Shown: positions 12,273 through 24,292 of the stretch, piece by piece
Layout of the letters: every line of letters starts with the position of its first letter
Position numbering within the stretch: position 1 is the stretch's first letter
Assembly (NCBI GenBank): GCA_031308135.1
Contig: JAHLJT010004567.1
Coordinates: 38,959,857-39,023,856, forward strand
Direction: 5' to 3'
DNA: 64,000 bases
Source: Acheta domesticus
Taxonomy: Eukaryota > Arthropoda > Insecta > Orthoptera > Gryllidae
Notes under the pieces: generated by a model
Told to the model about the DNA's origin: nothing
Databases searched by the model: none
The model's input: the letters and a program-made list of their open reading frames with translations, nothing else
Translations under genes and position numbers: made by a program

Positions 12273-13115
12273 CTAAATTAATTTCCTAAACTGTTGAACA
12301 CTTTGAGGAAAGGGTTCAAAGGTTTTTGCAGGCAATCTATTCCATTCCGTAATCGTTCGATTTGTAAAAGAAAATTTCCCGACATCCGTTCTCTGCTGTC
12401 TTAAATTTATTTTGTGCCTGTGATCCACTCTACTGATGTATGTAGGAATACATAGCCGCCGATTAATTTCTTTCCAAGCTGGATGACCATTATAAGCTTT
12501 ATACAAGGCGCAGAGTCTTGCTACTGATCGCCTGTTTTTGAGTGAATCCCACCCTGCCGTTTTCTTGTCCCTGAAAGTAAATTTAGCTGCCCTATGCTGA
12601 ATCCTTTCCAAGTGTTTACACTGCATAATCTTGTGCGGATCCCAACAAATTGTTCCATATTCCATTATTGGACGAACAAGAGATAAATAAGCAATTTCCT
12701 TCGCGTTTGCCGTACTCTTTTTTTAGGATGCGCATTACAAAGTGAAGAGATCGCCAGGCTTTCCCTACAACAAAATCTACGTGTTTTTTCCAATTTAATT
12801 TACTTTCGAAATGAATTCCTAAGTACTTGCACGAGGAAACTCTCGGAATAATGTCATTATTTAAACGGTAATGTGTTTCACTGTAATTATGACCCCTGCC
12901 AAAAGTGATGGATTTACTTTAGAGCTATTTATGGACATTCCGTTATTTTCCGCCCAGTAATGTAACGCATCAAGATCCTTTTGCAGTATTTCTTCATCTC
13001 TTTTCGAGTTAATACTACGATATATTATGCCTAATCCTAATCGTCTATACATAATTTGCGAAAATTTAGATGTATCTAGGTTTAACCTGCGAAAGAGAAG
13101 CTCTGCATTAGACAA
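12273..13115 (-). pseudogene. non-LTR retrotransposon reverse transcriptase, 3' fragment
   Basis: Read on the - strand, this encodes the end of a LINE reverse transcriptase. A segment with YRSINSKRDEEILQKDLDAL and WAENNGMSIN is followed by a CKYLGI-like motif, then LVRPIMEYGTICWDP and LERIQHRAAKFTF, the thumb/connection pattern typical of Jockey/CR1-type elements. The frame is broken, with a shift near the T7 run at 12719-12725 and another near 12900. The catalytic core and endonuclease are missing, so the copy is dead and 5'-truncated. The last intact frame ends at 12273 without a poly(A) tail. Confidence 0.8.
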
Positions 13116-13480
13116 CCCCGTATTTGTACAATGTGATATTTAGAAACAACTTATGTTCGCGTAAATACGATAATTCAATGTGCTTTGCTTTGGTTTTCTA
13201 GAGTACGGTGGAATCTGATTATTGAACTTTGTATGCCTATAATTTGAATTATTGAATATGAATAACAAGGAAAAGTTTTCCGATGAAATTCTTTTCGTAG
13301 CCAGTCTTAGAAATGTGTCTATGTTGAATTCAAATCATTGATTCAAGGATTGTATTAAAAGTTTCAGACTAATCTGGAAATCAAAGAAAACCTCAACATA
13401 AATGAATGGGTTCAAAATGCAAGATTTGAATGGAGGGAATTGTTGATAAGAAATAAAATATTATTAAAACAAAAGCTGCG

Positions 13481-14775
13481 GATTTCACCAACACTCATAT
13501 CTATCTTCACGATCGTCATTTTTGAGGAACGTCAAAATATTGACGCATCGTTACGTTTTACCAGCACTTTTCTGTTAGAATTGACGCTCTGTTAATTTTG
13601 ACGATTCGTCAAGGATCGTGTGTTGATTTTTTCTCCTCGTACTGAGGTTGGCTACGTGTCAGGTTACAACGCGGTTCCGCATTTTCTATTAAACCTGTTG
13701 ACTACTGATGACGTATGAACTATTATATTCGATAGGTTGGCACATGATGAAAATTACATATTGCACATTTTCTCCGAAATACAATTTTCGATTTCTGAAT
13801 CGTTCTAATTCAATTCCTCTGAAGACAAAATTGGAGCATGTGTGCAGTCTGTCATCTCTGTATCTCTAGGAAAATTCGCTTAGAACAAGGCCTTATTGGC
13901 TAGGCTTCGGCACCCCGTAGAAATACCATATACTGTGGACATAGAGAAGGATTTGCGAAAGAAACGATCTTTTTATTTGTGCAATGGCACTCTGTGATGA
14001 CAAAATTCCATTGCAATGGTCGGAGGATATGTCCTGCAGCATAAAATCTTCAATCAACAACTAATGGGCATAGGCGTTAAGGTGGCTCCACACATTCGAC
14101 ATTCGCCAAGCAGCGAGCTACTGCTCGCCCGATCCCGACCAGCTTATGTGTTCGTCGAATGTTCGCTCCTTCTGATGTGTCCAAAAGACCGACACGCGAT
14201 GGGTAGGGCGAGCGCCGAATGTTCGTCACTCGGCAAGTAGCAAGCGACACATCCACACCACTCAGGATTCGGCGAGCGGTAGCTGGCTGTTCGCAGAATA
14301 GCGAATGTGTGGAGCCGCCTTTAGGCTTATTTCTGTGCGGTATGTTCCAGACGCGGTTTAAATTCTTCTAAATTCTTCCGACACACCGCTTTCGACGTTC
14401 TCTCGTTAAGAATTGACGATCTTCCAATTAATAAAAAATATATATTTTTGAATAATTAGGCTACTTGTTCTAGATCCTTGGTTTGTAAATATGCAAAAGT
14501 TAAGCATCAAAATGATCTCCCATGATATCACACACGCCCCATGTGAACAGCAAAAAAGTAAAATAACTAGGTTAATGAAATACAATGCACACATTTGCTT
14601 CATTCTAACATCACAACAGCAGTTCGAGTCGTCAAAGACGTTGATGGCGGGGTAACGGTGTATCAGAATTTGACTAATACAAAAATATGACGATCGTCAG
14701 GCGAAACGACCTTGGTGAAACGTAAATAAGGCATTTGACGCGCCGTCAGAGCTACTGACCAGCGTTGGTGAAATC
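13481..14775. mobile_element. 1.3-kb non-autonomous DNA element with GATTTCACCAAC ends
   Basis: The left end GATTTCACCAACACT is mirrored by AGCGTTGGTGAAATC at the right end. Sub-terminal sequences are also inverted relatives: ACGATCGTCA, TTGACGCRTCGT and GTTTYACCA blocks occur near both ends. No transposase frame is present. A younger MITE is nested inside at 14080-14320. No target duplication could be fixed, so the superfamily is open. Confidence 0.65.
14080..14320. mobile_element. 241-bp PIF/Harbinger-like MITE, TTA target duplication
   Basis: Terminal inverted repeats AGGTGGCTCCACACATTCG and CGAATGTGTGGAGCCGCCT are flanked by TTA at 14077-14079 and 14321-14323. A 3-bp TTA/TWA duplication is the hallmark of PIF/Harbinger insertion. 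The interior carries several CGAATGTTCG-like repeats and no coding capacity. Confidence 0.75.
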
Positions 14776-14844
14776 GACCGTAGGCTTCATTGAACTTTAC
14801 AGTTTGGAGTGTTGGCTGTGGGAGATGCGGTATTTGCAGCCATC

Positions 14845-16555
14845 AGAACAGTTGCCAACCGTCCCGATTTTGTCGGGACAGTCCCGATTTCTTTTTAATT
14901 TGTCCCGCGTCTCGGCAGTAACCTAGTCGGGACGGCAATTGTCTCGATATTTTAGACTTTTCATTTAAAAAATTAATTTTGGTTAAAAAAATTGTTTTTT
15001 ATTATATTTTAAAGATTTTTATATTCCTATAAATTATATGCGTATTATTTTGATAATTTCAGCAAATCATTCTTGAAAAATGTTGATTAAGCCCTTCTAA
15101 CCCATGATGATGCAACTAGAAAAATTTGGGTTTCCGCTAGGTCTCTGGAACTAGTGAGCTTTTCCGTCAATTGTCTGTCGCCACTCCGGTTTCGGCAGAC
15201 CTTGCGGAGAGAAGGAGCGCTCCACCCAACTCACGGCACGTGGCAACTCAACTCAGTTGGTCTTTGTGTCGTACGAGAAATTGAGTGTTCGTTGTTACCC
15301 TACTTTTATAGCTTACCATAGATGATTGTGAAAGTGACAATGATATTACCGTTCTGGGCCTTCAACTAGTATTCCTACCAAAGAAGGTGAAACGTATGTG
15401 TAAATTTCGAGAAGACTGGAAATAAACTTTTCAGTGATTAATGAATGCCGAATCGCAATCGCAAGATGCAAAACTTGCAATAAGGAGTTTTCTATTAGTC
15501 ACGGTGGCGTAAGTGATGTAAAACATGACAAAGGCACTTGAACATGTAAAGAGGTTGGCTGGCATCTGGAATAAAAACATTAGTGAAGATATTCAAAATC
15601 AAGTCGCTGCAGATTTCAAAGCATTTTATGAAAATGTTCAGGTCTACTTAGAAAGTCACTTTGATTTTTCTAATGACAATCCTTTCAAGAAGATTGCCCC
15701 TTTGTCTTTGAAAAAAAGAACTATCTTTTGAGGAGCTTATGGAAGCAGTTAATGCATTAGGGCCGTCTACAAAACTAAGTGAAGACAGCCTGTTTGACTA
15801 ACTATACTGTGATAAAGTCGTGTTTAATGGTAATTGCTGATTCTAAAGAGGCTACTGTTCAGCAAAAGTGGTGTAGCATATTTAACAATGTATGCCTAAA
15901 AACATGAAACATTATTAGATCTACGAATAGATGTCTCGTGTGCTTTGAGTATTCCACCTTCAAACGCATTTGTAGAGAGCGTCTTTTCACAAATGGGGAT
16001 AAAATGGACTAAGAAGATTCGTTGTTCAGTTGATTTGATTAGGGCTGAACTTATAGTTTCATTGAATTTGGGAATTTCCTGTGCGGAAGTTTCAGTAAGA
16101 TACAAAAAAGACTAGCTGATTGCCACCACCCGATCTCGAAAGAAGTATACGTGGAAACATATTGGTAGCAATTTTTGACTGTTTTTATACAATTTTGACT
16201 AAAAATAGTTTTTCTTATATTTTAATAATAATGTAAGATGTGAAAGTAAAGTTTGTAGTTGAATTAATTGTGCTTCTTTTTAAACCCTAACACCTATTTC
16301 ATACCATAATAACCACTTAAGTTCATGAAAATTCACATGCGAGTAAATTTTACTCATTGTTACCAATAAGTAACTACAATTTAACATTACCGTTCTAAAA
16401 TTAAACTCGGGAAAATTCTAAGCTTAAGGCACAGAAAATGCCTAAACTTGCATTATTTTGACCTTAATTTCCCAAAATTTCCCCCGGATCCCCCCTTTTA
16501 GGTGGTAGGTTTTGAGTTTCAATTTCATCAAGACAAAAGTTGATAACCCTACGAA
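14845..16555 (+). pseudogene. decayed BED-finger hAT transposase element
   Basis: The + strand shows, in shifted frames, a BED-type zinc finger start (CKTCNKEFSISHGG near 15465-15530), a middle part (LEHVKRLAGIWNKNISEDIQ, 15537-15728) and a hAT C-terminal dimerisation segment (ALSIPPSNAFVESVFSQMG, about 15940-16020). Stops follow the finger and the middle part, and frames change between segments, so no transposase can be made. The left edge has GTTGCCAACCGTCCCG and the right edge GTTGATAACCCTA, resembling degenerate CAGGGTTGCCAAC-type hAT ends. The boundaries are approximate and no 8-bp duplication was found. Confidence 0.7.
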
Positions 16556-16559
16556 CAGG

Positions 16560-18028
16560 GTCTGTGTCGGCCATCATATTAGGTCAGCCATGATTCCATT
16601 GACCTTTGATACACACTTAACCAACCTTTATTTTTCAAGAATTTTTTATGTTTAAAGAATTCAAATATTTCTTCGAAATAGGGAGAGAGTTTTTTTCATG
16701 GAATATTTTGTGTTGAATTATAAAAATGTATGTTTGAGTTAAATGTAAAAAATAGAAATTAAATACATCTAAAATTAATTTAACCAATCATTGAGGTGTC
16801 AGTCTGAGAAATGCCATGTCTTAGGCATTGCTGGTCATTGTTTTAGGACAGCCACAATTCCACTGCCATTTTCTGCACTCTTAAACAGTCTTTATTCCTC
16901 AAGAGTTTTACCCTTTGAGTAATTGAAATATTTCTGTGAAGTATAGAGAATAGGGGAATAAACAGTCAGCATGATTAATTCGAACGTACGTTGATATTTG
17001 TACGTGGCATATCGTCAATGGATGCGAGTGACGCGTCGCATCCCTTCGTTATTCGGTTGGTTTTATGATTTCTAATCTTTACCATGTATGTTTCTCATTT
17101 TCTCTAAGCAAAAATTATTGTCCTTTCTTTAGACGTTTCAGACCACTGGATCGCTCACCTGGTTTTGTAACACTCGTGGTTTCGCGAAAGAGAGTTGCAT
17201 CCGTTCCCGATGTTCGATTCAGCCGCAAGGCTAATGACCTTCGAGAAGGTTGCCAATTGGGGGTAAGGGCTTACAAATCACGTGACTGATGCGATTTCTC
17301 AAACGCATCTGGCATTCTAGCCGCAGCTCCAATAGTTTCACTGATTGGGCACCAGGCACGGTAACCTATGGAATTGGCGGAAGTAGTTCAGTTTCTTCTC
17401 CAGGGTGCTTGTACAGCAGGTTGTTAAACATCTTAATCAGTAAAACTTTCTTTCTTCTAGGCAATGTTGTAAAGTTTCGAGAATTATATAGCACTTGTAT
17501 AGATACTATGAGTGTGACGAAACGAAAGAGTAAAATCACGTTTTATTAAAATTAAGACAAAGAATGGATATACAGGGAAAGTGACGTGCAGGGTGTTCTT
17601 GCTGTACAATGCAGTGACGTGTACTTTTGTGCAGTTGCACTAGTGATTCATGCTTAGAAATTTGTGCTAGATTGTAACGAAACTCCAGAAAATTAGCCCG
17701 AAACTATACAATGGTGTCTGAGCATGAGGTCACAGGAAATAGTGAAGGATATCAGGGTTTTATTGACAAACTATTTGCTATTTCCTGTCGCATCCCTTAC
17801 CCGATCTTTCTGGAGACGCTACTGGTATTTGTCCCCTCCCGTTAATTTAATGAATTTTGATTTTAATGTTACAAGGCAGAAAATATATAATTATAATTAC
17901 AAATAAATTATATTAAGAATAAATGTTTTATTAATTATCATTGATCTTTGTGAGTTTTCTTTTCATATAAGTGTTTTCATAAAAGTGTGTGTAAAAGAAG
18001 ACAAAACATGGAATGCTGTTTGAAGTCA
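16560..18028. other. intergenic sequence with a degenerate duplication
   Basis: Two related blocks (about 16570-16700 and 16830-16955) each run from GGYCAKYM through ATTCCAYTG and CTTTATTYYTCAAGA to AATATTTCT, a diverged tandem duplication of unit about 260 bp. The part from 16970 to 17580 is CpG-enriched and holds two short + frames of unknown nature. The rest is AT-rich and featureless. Confidence 0.35.
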
Positions 18029-18034
18029 TTTATT
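18029..18034 (-). terminator. candidate GBA polyadenylation signal
   Basis: TTTATT on + is AATAAA on -, about 715 bases downstream of the GBA stop codon in gene direction. It is a plausible but unproven 3' end for the transcript. Confidence 0.25.
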
Positions 18035-18748
18035 ACCTTTCAAAGCAACTCTTTTGAGTCAATAAACCAGCTGAAATAAATATGCAACTCTTCATAAAAG
18101 AGACAGTTGAAGCTACAATGTCAGAGATAATAACTAAAAGCATAGTTCTTTGGATGTTTTTGTAATATTTGTTTGTAAATTTGCATTAGATTCATTAATC
18201 TTTTGAGATTTAAGTGTTGCACGGTTTCTTTTTGTATTGACACATAAAAAAATGATTTTTTTGATTAATGTTTGAATTAAGTTTATATATTTAAAGAATC
18301 CAGAATTACACTTTCAATTAAAAAAGATTAACAACAAATGAAATCCAACTTTGTTAATAAAATAATCAAAGTACATATATGTGGGTCACACTTCAGTATA
18401 ATTACAGTTTTGGATTAAATTTCTGTACTTATCCTATTTTAGCATCCAATGTGGGAGATGCAATGGATTGGTTGATAATTAGGTGATGAGAGTTGAACAT
18501 TTGTGCAGAAGGTTGAGGACATAATGTGAGGGAATGCATTTTAAAATATTTCTAAGACCGTTTTTCAATTTCGATGTTTGTATATTTAAATTCTTTTCAC
18601 TTGAAAAGGCAATATGTGGTCAACCTGTTCAAGGTATGATGGCAACTTCCAATATAATTTGTCCAAAATGGAAGTGCTTAAATCAATACCTTTTTTTACT
18701 CAGATTAACTTTCACTACCAGAATATTCAACTCTACTACTATTACTTT

Positions 18749-18860
18749 TCACTTCAATCTTATCACAAGTGTTGTAATAGAATGCTCTGGAAGAGTGTCT
18801 TTGTAGATGTTGCCCTGAAGATCATCTAAGGCAATTTTTACTTCTTGTTTTGTGGAGGCT
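18749..18860 (-). CDS. GBA1: GBA exon 8, C-terminal strand and stop
   Basis: The acceptor TTTTCATTTCACAG precedes A, which completes the AG left by exon 7 to give arginine: VLLN-R-ASTKQEVKIALDDL. It continues with KDTLPEHSITTLVIRLK and TGA at 18749-18751. This aligns residue for residue with the vertebrate GBA end (NRSSKDVPLTIKDP ... SIHTYLW). It lies 8.2 kb from exon 7 across an intron full of repeats. Confidence 0.85.
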
Positions 18861-19150
18861 CTGTGAAATGAAAACAAACCTGTCACATTTCTTATTATGC
18901 AATCACATCCAAACAAAGAACCAAGGGTATTTAAACACACTTGCCTGGGAATACGTCAGGCTTGGGAGGACACTTGGGTTTGTGGGTTAACCATGTGATT
19001 TTTGGATGTAAAGGAGATTATAATTTACATTAACACACATCAGACACACCATATCATACAATTGTACACACCCACACTCGTTTCGTATGGACCTGCACTG
19101 GGAAGCAAAAAATTGATACCTGAATTTCTTTGTGTGAACCTCTAAAATTG

Positions 19151-19246
<96 letters not shown>

Positions 19247-22200
19247 TATATAGCCCTAAGTATTGAAAACAACAATTTTTGTTTAATAAATTCAGGTTTC
19301 CACATTAAAATTTGGAATGTTGGCCCCAGCAACGCGTTTTTTAATTTTTTTTTGTTGAAAAATATAGTTGGCTCCGATTTTCACTGCACTCGTTTCACAA
19401 ACGCTTTTCAGCTCAGAAGATATATGGGGTTCAAGGACCAGACTTGGAAGATGTATTTTTTCATAAATTGTTAAAATTCGCTGGTAATGTTACAACATTA
19501 GTTTTTTTCTGTGAATGTGTAAAAATGAGCAAATCTGAGCACTGATCCAAGTACGTAAAATTAAGTCGTATTAGGATCGTCACTAAAAATACTTTTTACG
19601 GGGGACATCTTAATGCATTAAAAGACCTTCCTTATCCCATTACCCAACCTCGCAGTCGTCCTCGCTACCCATTTTCATTACCCATCCGCACTGACCGTCG
19701 TCACTAGGCTACTACAAATTTTCAATTGTGAATTTCAATTTCTCTGTTTAATAAGGTCTAGAGTACGTTGTTAACCCTATCATCAATTTATCATTATTCT
19801 TAAAAGAAATAATTGAATGCACGATGTAGTTACGAATAGAAATTCTGGGTTTAATGCAGGGGTTCCCAAAGGGGTCGTTATTGACCCCTTGGGGGTTGAG
19901 GATTAAAAAGAAGTGGATTGGATGTGTGAATAGCCGAATATGTACCAGCAACTGATTCGTATCAAGTCAAGATTCGATATTCAAGATATTCTGATTAAAG
20001 AATCAATAGAAACTTGACCAAGATCAAGATTAGATCGATTTAAAAAACATGTTAATGAAGTTGTTTTCTGAAATAAAGCTACAAAACGCCTAATAATAAA
20101 TTCACACTAATAAACACTTACTCCTCTTCTTTCACATTCATGGTTAGGGTGTCTAGAAAAATCAAGAAATTGTAACTATATATTCACATTATTCTATCGC
20201 TCCAAAATACCCGTGTACGTACTACAGAAATATTCTAGTCAGTTCTTAAAAACACTCAACATAGACTGCTACATTTTTTATCCATCGCACAAAAATGAAG
20301 ATTAGAAACTCTGCTACTCACACTCAGAATCGGAAATGTCTTGGACGATTGTAAATCGAGATATTGTATTTACGAACATATTAGTAGGCCCGGCGGATAA
20401 TGTGGGTATGGTGGGTAGCTATACACACACACGAACAATTTCAAGTGGGTAAAATATCCACTCGGAATTTCGGGTAAGAAAATTATGCGATAAATATCAA
20501 ATTCCAGAAATAAACAAAGTTTCTTGGTATTGCGTCGACTTAAAACGTATATGCGATCAACTATGTAGCAAGATCGGCTCAACAATATTGCCATTTTACA
20601 CGTTTATTGCAACATGACCAACAAAATAGATTTGCAAAAATTGTTATATGAGTTTATATAAAAAATGCAAAACGTATCGCTTTTTGGATTGCAAAAATGA
20701 ACTCTGCTGATGTTACATAAAATAAATGTGATAATTTGATGACAATTTAATCATACACATAATTGGAAAAAATCTATTTTGTGTTTTTCCCTTCGCGTAC
20801 ACTTTCGCGGGAGGAAAGGGGTAGGGGGGACCCTCAACTGGGTCAACTATCCACTCATTACACCAATCGCCGGCTCTGCATATTAGTATACGGAATTGTT
20901 ATCTTTCAGTCATTTGGGTGCAATATTCGTTGTGTGATGATTATGTGTGCATTAACGTAACGGATGTGCCACATCTTTATTTCTTTTAAAGTTCTACTTT
21001 GTTGCATCAGTCTTCATAATAATTATATTGACAATTTAATCCTTTACAAAAGTATAATGTTTCTTGAAAATATTGAAGACACAGCTTCCATAATTTGAAA
21101 TATTTTATTACTTTTTTTAAAACAAGCAAAGTGGCAATGTTACCCCGCAGTGATCAAACATTGCCACCTCTACACATAAATATGAATGAGAACATTATTA
21201 GTCTTTGGTTTTTGACAGTTTAAATACATTAAACAGGGATAAATACTGCTTTGAGAACTTGGTCTAAAAATGTTTTATCAACTGCTTTACATTGTGATAG
21301 GATGCGGTAGGGAAAAATACTTTCTCTGGGAAGCTCAGCAACTATATCGTATTTTGGCATTACACACTCATCCGTAGATATGATAATTCCATACAGTTCA
21401 GTAACTTTTTACTTTCCCGTATACGGAGTAATATACGTAGTATAGGGAAAGTTATGAAATGCTGCGGAAAATTGATTGGGAGATTTCAACGGAAATGCAC
21501 GTTTTGGGGTCCCCTGATACCGAAAAAGTGGTTCTTTTCAAAACGTCCGTCCGTCTGTCAGTCTGTGAACATCCATAGCGCCTAAACCATAAGTACGATT
21601 TCTTCCAAAATGAATATTCCCCGGTCGGCCTGGTTTCACTCAAGGCATCGCGATTTTGGAAAACATTCTTCAAAATTTGGGGGAACTTTACAGGAAACCC
21701 CCGGACATTTTCAACATTTTCTCAAAAATGGCTCTAAATTTTTTCTTTAAATTTCTTGTAAGAATAGAGTAAAATACACTTATTAAGGTGGCATAGGTCC
21801 GATTTTAATTGTTAACTCTGAATTTTCTAAAATTCTAAAAGTTTGAATTTTTTTCAGCGTCTCCCTACAACTACAAAATTGAAGACAGATTTCCCCCCCC
21901 AATACATAACTCCTCGGTGTTCCGTTGGGTAGCGTGCTCGCTTTCCACGGCGCAACCCCGGGTTCGATTTCCGGTCGGGGCAAAAATTAACTGTACTGTA
22001 ACGAATATTGCATCATCTGCCGGAATCCGCTGCGCGGATTGCATCATCTACCGGCGCCCCCGAACTGGACGATTCCGGGGTATTCGCGGGTAGCCAAGAA
22101 GTGTGCCTCGAGTTCGGGAAGGGTCCAGGCGGGCGCCGGCCAGGTATAAATGCGCCGGTGTCGGCGGCCGCCAGTCAGTCAGTCTGGTCTAGTCAGGAAG

Positions 22201-24249
22201 CCGAGCTGTGAAGTTTGTGTGTGTGCATCGCTGTGGACGGCAGTGTACTGGATTGTGGTCTGCGCTGTGAACTGTGGTCGGCACCGTGAACTGTGGTCGG
22301 CGCCGTGAACTGTGGTCGGCGCCGTGAACTGTGGTCGGAGCCGTGAACTGTGGTCAGCGCAGTGGACTGTAATCAGTGCATCGGACAGCGGTGAGTGCAT
22401 CGGACTGTACAGCAGTGCATGAGAAGTGAACAGTGAAAATAAATAATCAAGAGAACTGTGACGTGTATAAATAAATAACCAAGTCAAGAACACAAGGACT
22501 GTGAAGCCAACCTGTAAATAAATCAAGTATTTTAGTGTTATATTAAGAAACATAAATAAACATCTCTGTTCAAATAAATCTGTGTTTTTTAATTCACCAC
22601 CGCAAACGTTACAGTACGCTTCCTTGAAATGTCCCAGTATCTATTGCTGTGTGACGATGATAAAGCTCTCTTCTCAGGTTGAGAAGACGAGAAAAGGCGT
22701 AGGGAGGGCTATGTGCTAACTACACGTACCCCTTAACACACTTCCGCAAGGCTGGGACACCGGTGGTAGGCCTTAGTTCGTAACGAGCTGTTGTGCCCAA
22801 GTACATACACTAACGGAAATAATGACATAGCAGTTGAAGTGTTCGGAAACACGAAATCAATAGAGCAATCAATCCCATAGCTACTATGTATTATGCAACC
22901 GTTTTAAATTGGTTTGACTGTTCAAAGAATTGTTCAATGGTCAGTAACGATGTTCAGAACATCATTACTGACCATAAACATCGGGCAAACGTTCAAGAAA
23001 TAGTGGTGCTACAGAATGGCACAGACTTTCCCGTATTAGTTTTCTATTTCTTTGGGTCTCCGCTAGCTATTTGGAATTGCCTTATACTCTTGCCAGCTGC
23101 CATCTATCACCGCCAAAAGTACATTTTTTGTCATTTTCTTAATTCACAGAAAACGGTTGTGTTTTCGAGAAACTTTACTTGACATTATTTAAAGGACATG
23201 TACTCGTAAATATAATTATGTGAAAAAATCGCTGTTAATGTAAATATTAACAACGTGAGAGACAAGTCAAAAAATTACAGTTTTCCGATTTTTGAAAAAA
23301 CAACAACAAAACAATAGAGCAATATGGTGTTTCGTCATCTCATAAAATACATTAGGCACTATCCCTTCCAAAAGTTTAAAGAAAAAAATTGCAGCCGTTT
23401 TTGAGAAAATCTTGTTTTTGTAATTTTTTAAAATTGCACATATTGCACGCAATATTGCGCGAAAACTACTAAAATTTTCAAAACAATGGACATGACCTTT
23501 ATGAAAGAACTCACATTGGACAACAAATATTATTTGAAAGAAAAATCTATATCTTCAATTTTGTAGTTCCAGAATGACGCAGAATAAAATTCCAACTTTT
23601 GCAGTTTTCGAAAATTCAGAGTTATCCGTGAAAATCGGACCTATGCCACCTTGAGAGCGTAGACTTCCGCGGCCGGAGTCAATATTAAGTTGGCTGTCCG
23701 GGTGACGCCGCATCCATGGCAAAGGTGCCGACGTTTCGGTCGCCATTCTGCGACCTTCCTCAGGGCGTAATGCCTGCGTAAATGCATTACGCCCTGAGGA
23801 AGGTCGCAGAATGGCGACCCGAAACGTCGGCACCTTTGCCATGGACGCGGCGTCACCCGGACAGCCAACTTAATATCTATGCCACCTTAATAAGTGTATT
23901 TTTCTCTATTCTTACAAGAAATTTAAAGAAAAAATTTGGAGCCGTTTTTGAGAAAATTTACGTACGTATACGGGAAAGTAAAAATGGGGTTCTTCCACCA
24001 AATGTAAACAAGATGATACCCACGTCCATAGAAAAGGCCAAAACATAACCTGCAAATTATAACGCCAAGGTGCAACCAACATTGTATACTCATTGCGCTT
24101 GATAAGGTGCATGTTGTAATGTACGAAAAGTAGAGCTAATGAATAAATAAATTCAATCCGTTCCTGAAGTCTACTCGACTGGTCCTAGAAGGTCAATCTC
24201 ACCCCAACCATCCAACTCTAACTAACTAACTAACAACAACAACAACAAC

Positions 24250-24292
<43 letters not shown>

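Noticed and set aside
19130..19474. 114-codon frame
   Set aside because: About a quarter of it is CT/AT microsatellite.
19857..19905. CAGGGGTTCCCAAAGGGG resembling a hAT terminus
   Set aside because: No matching inverted end or 8-bp duplication was found nearby.
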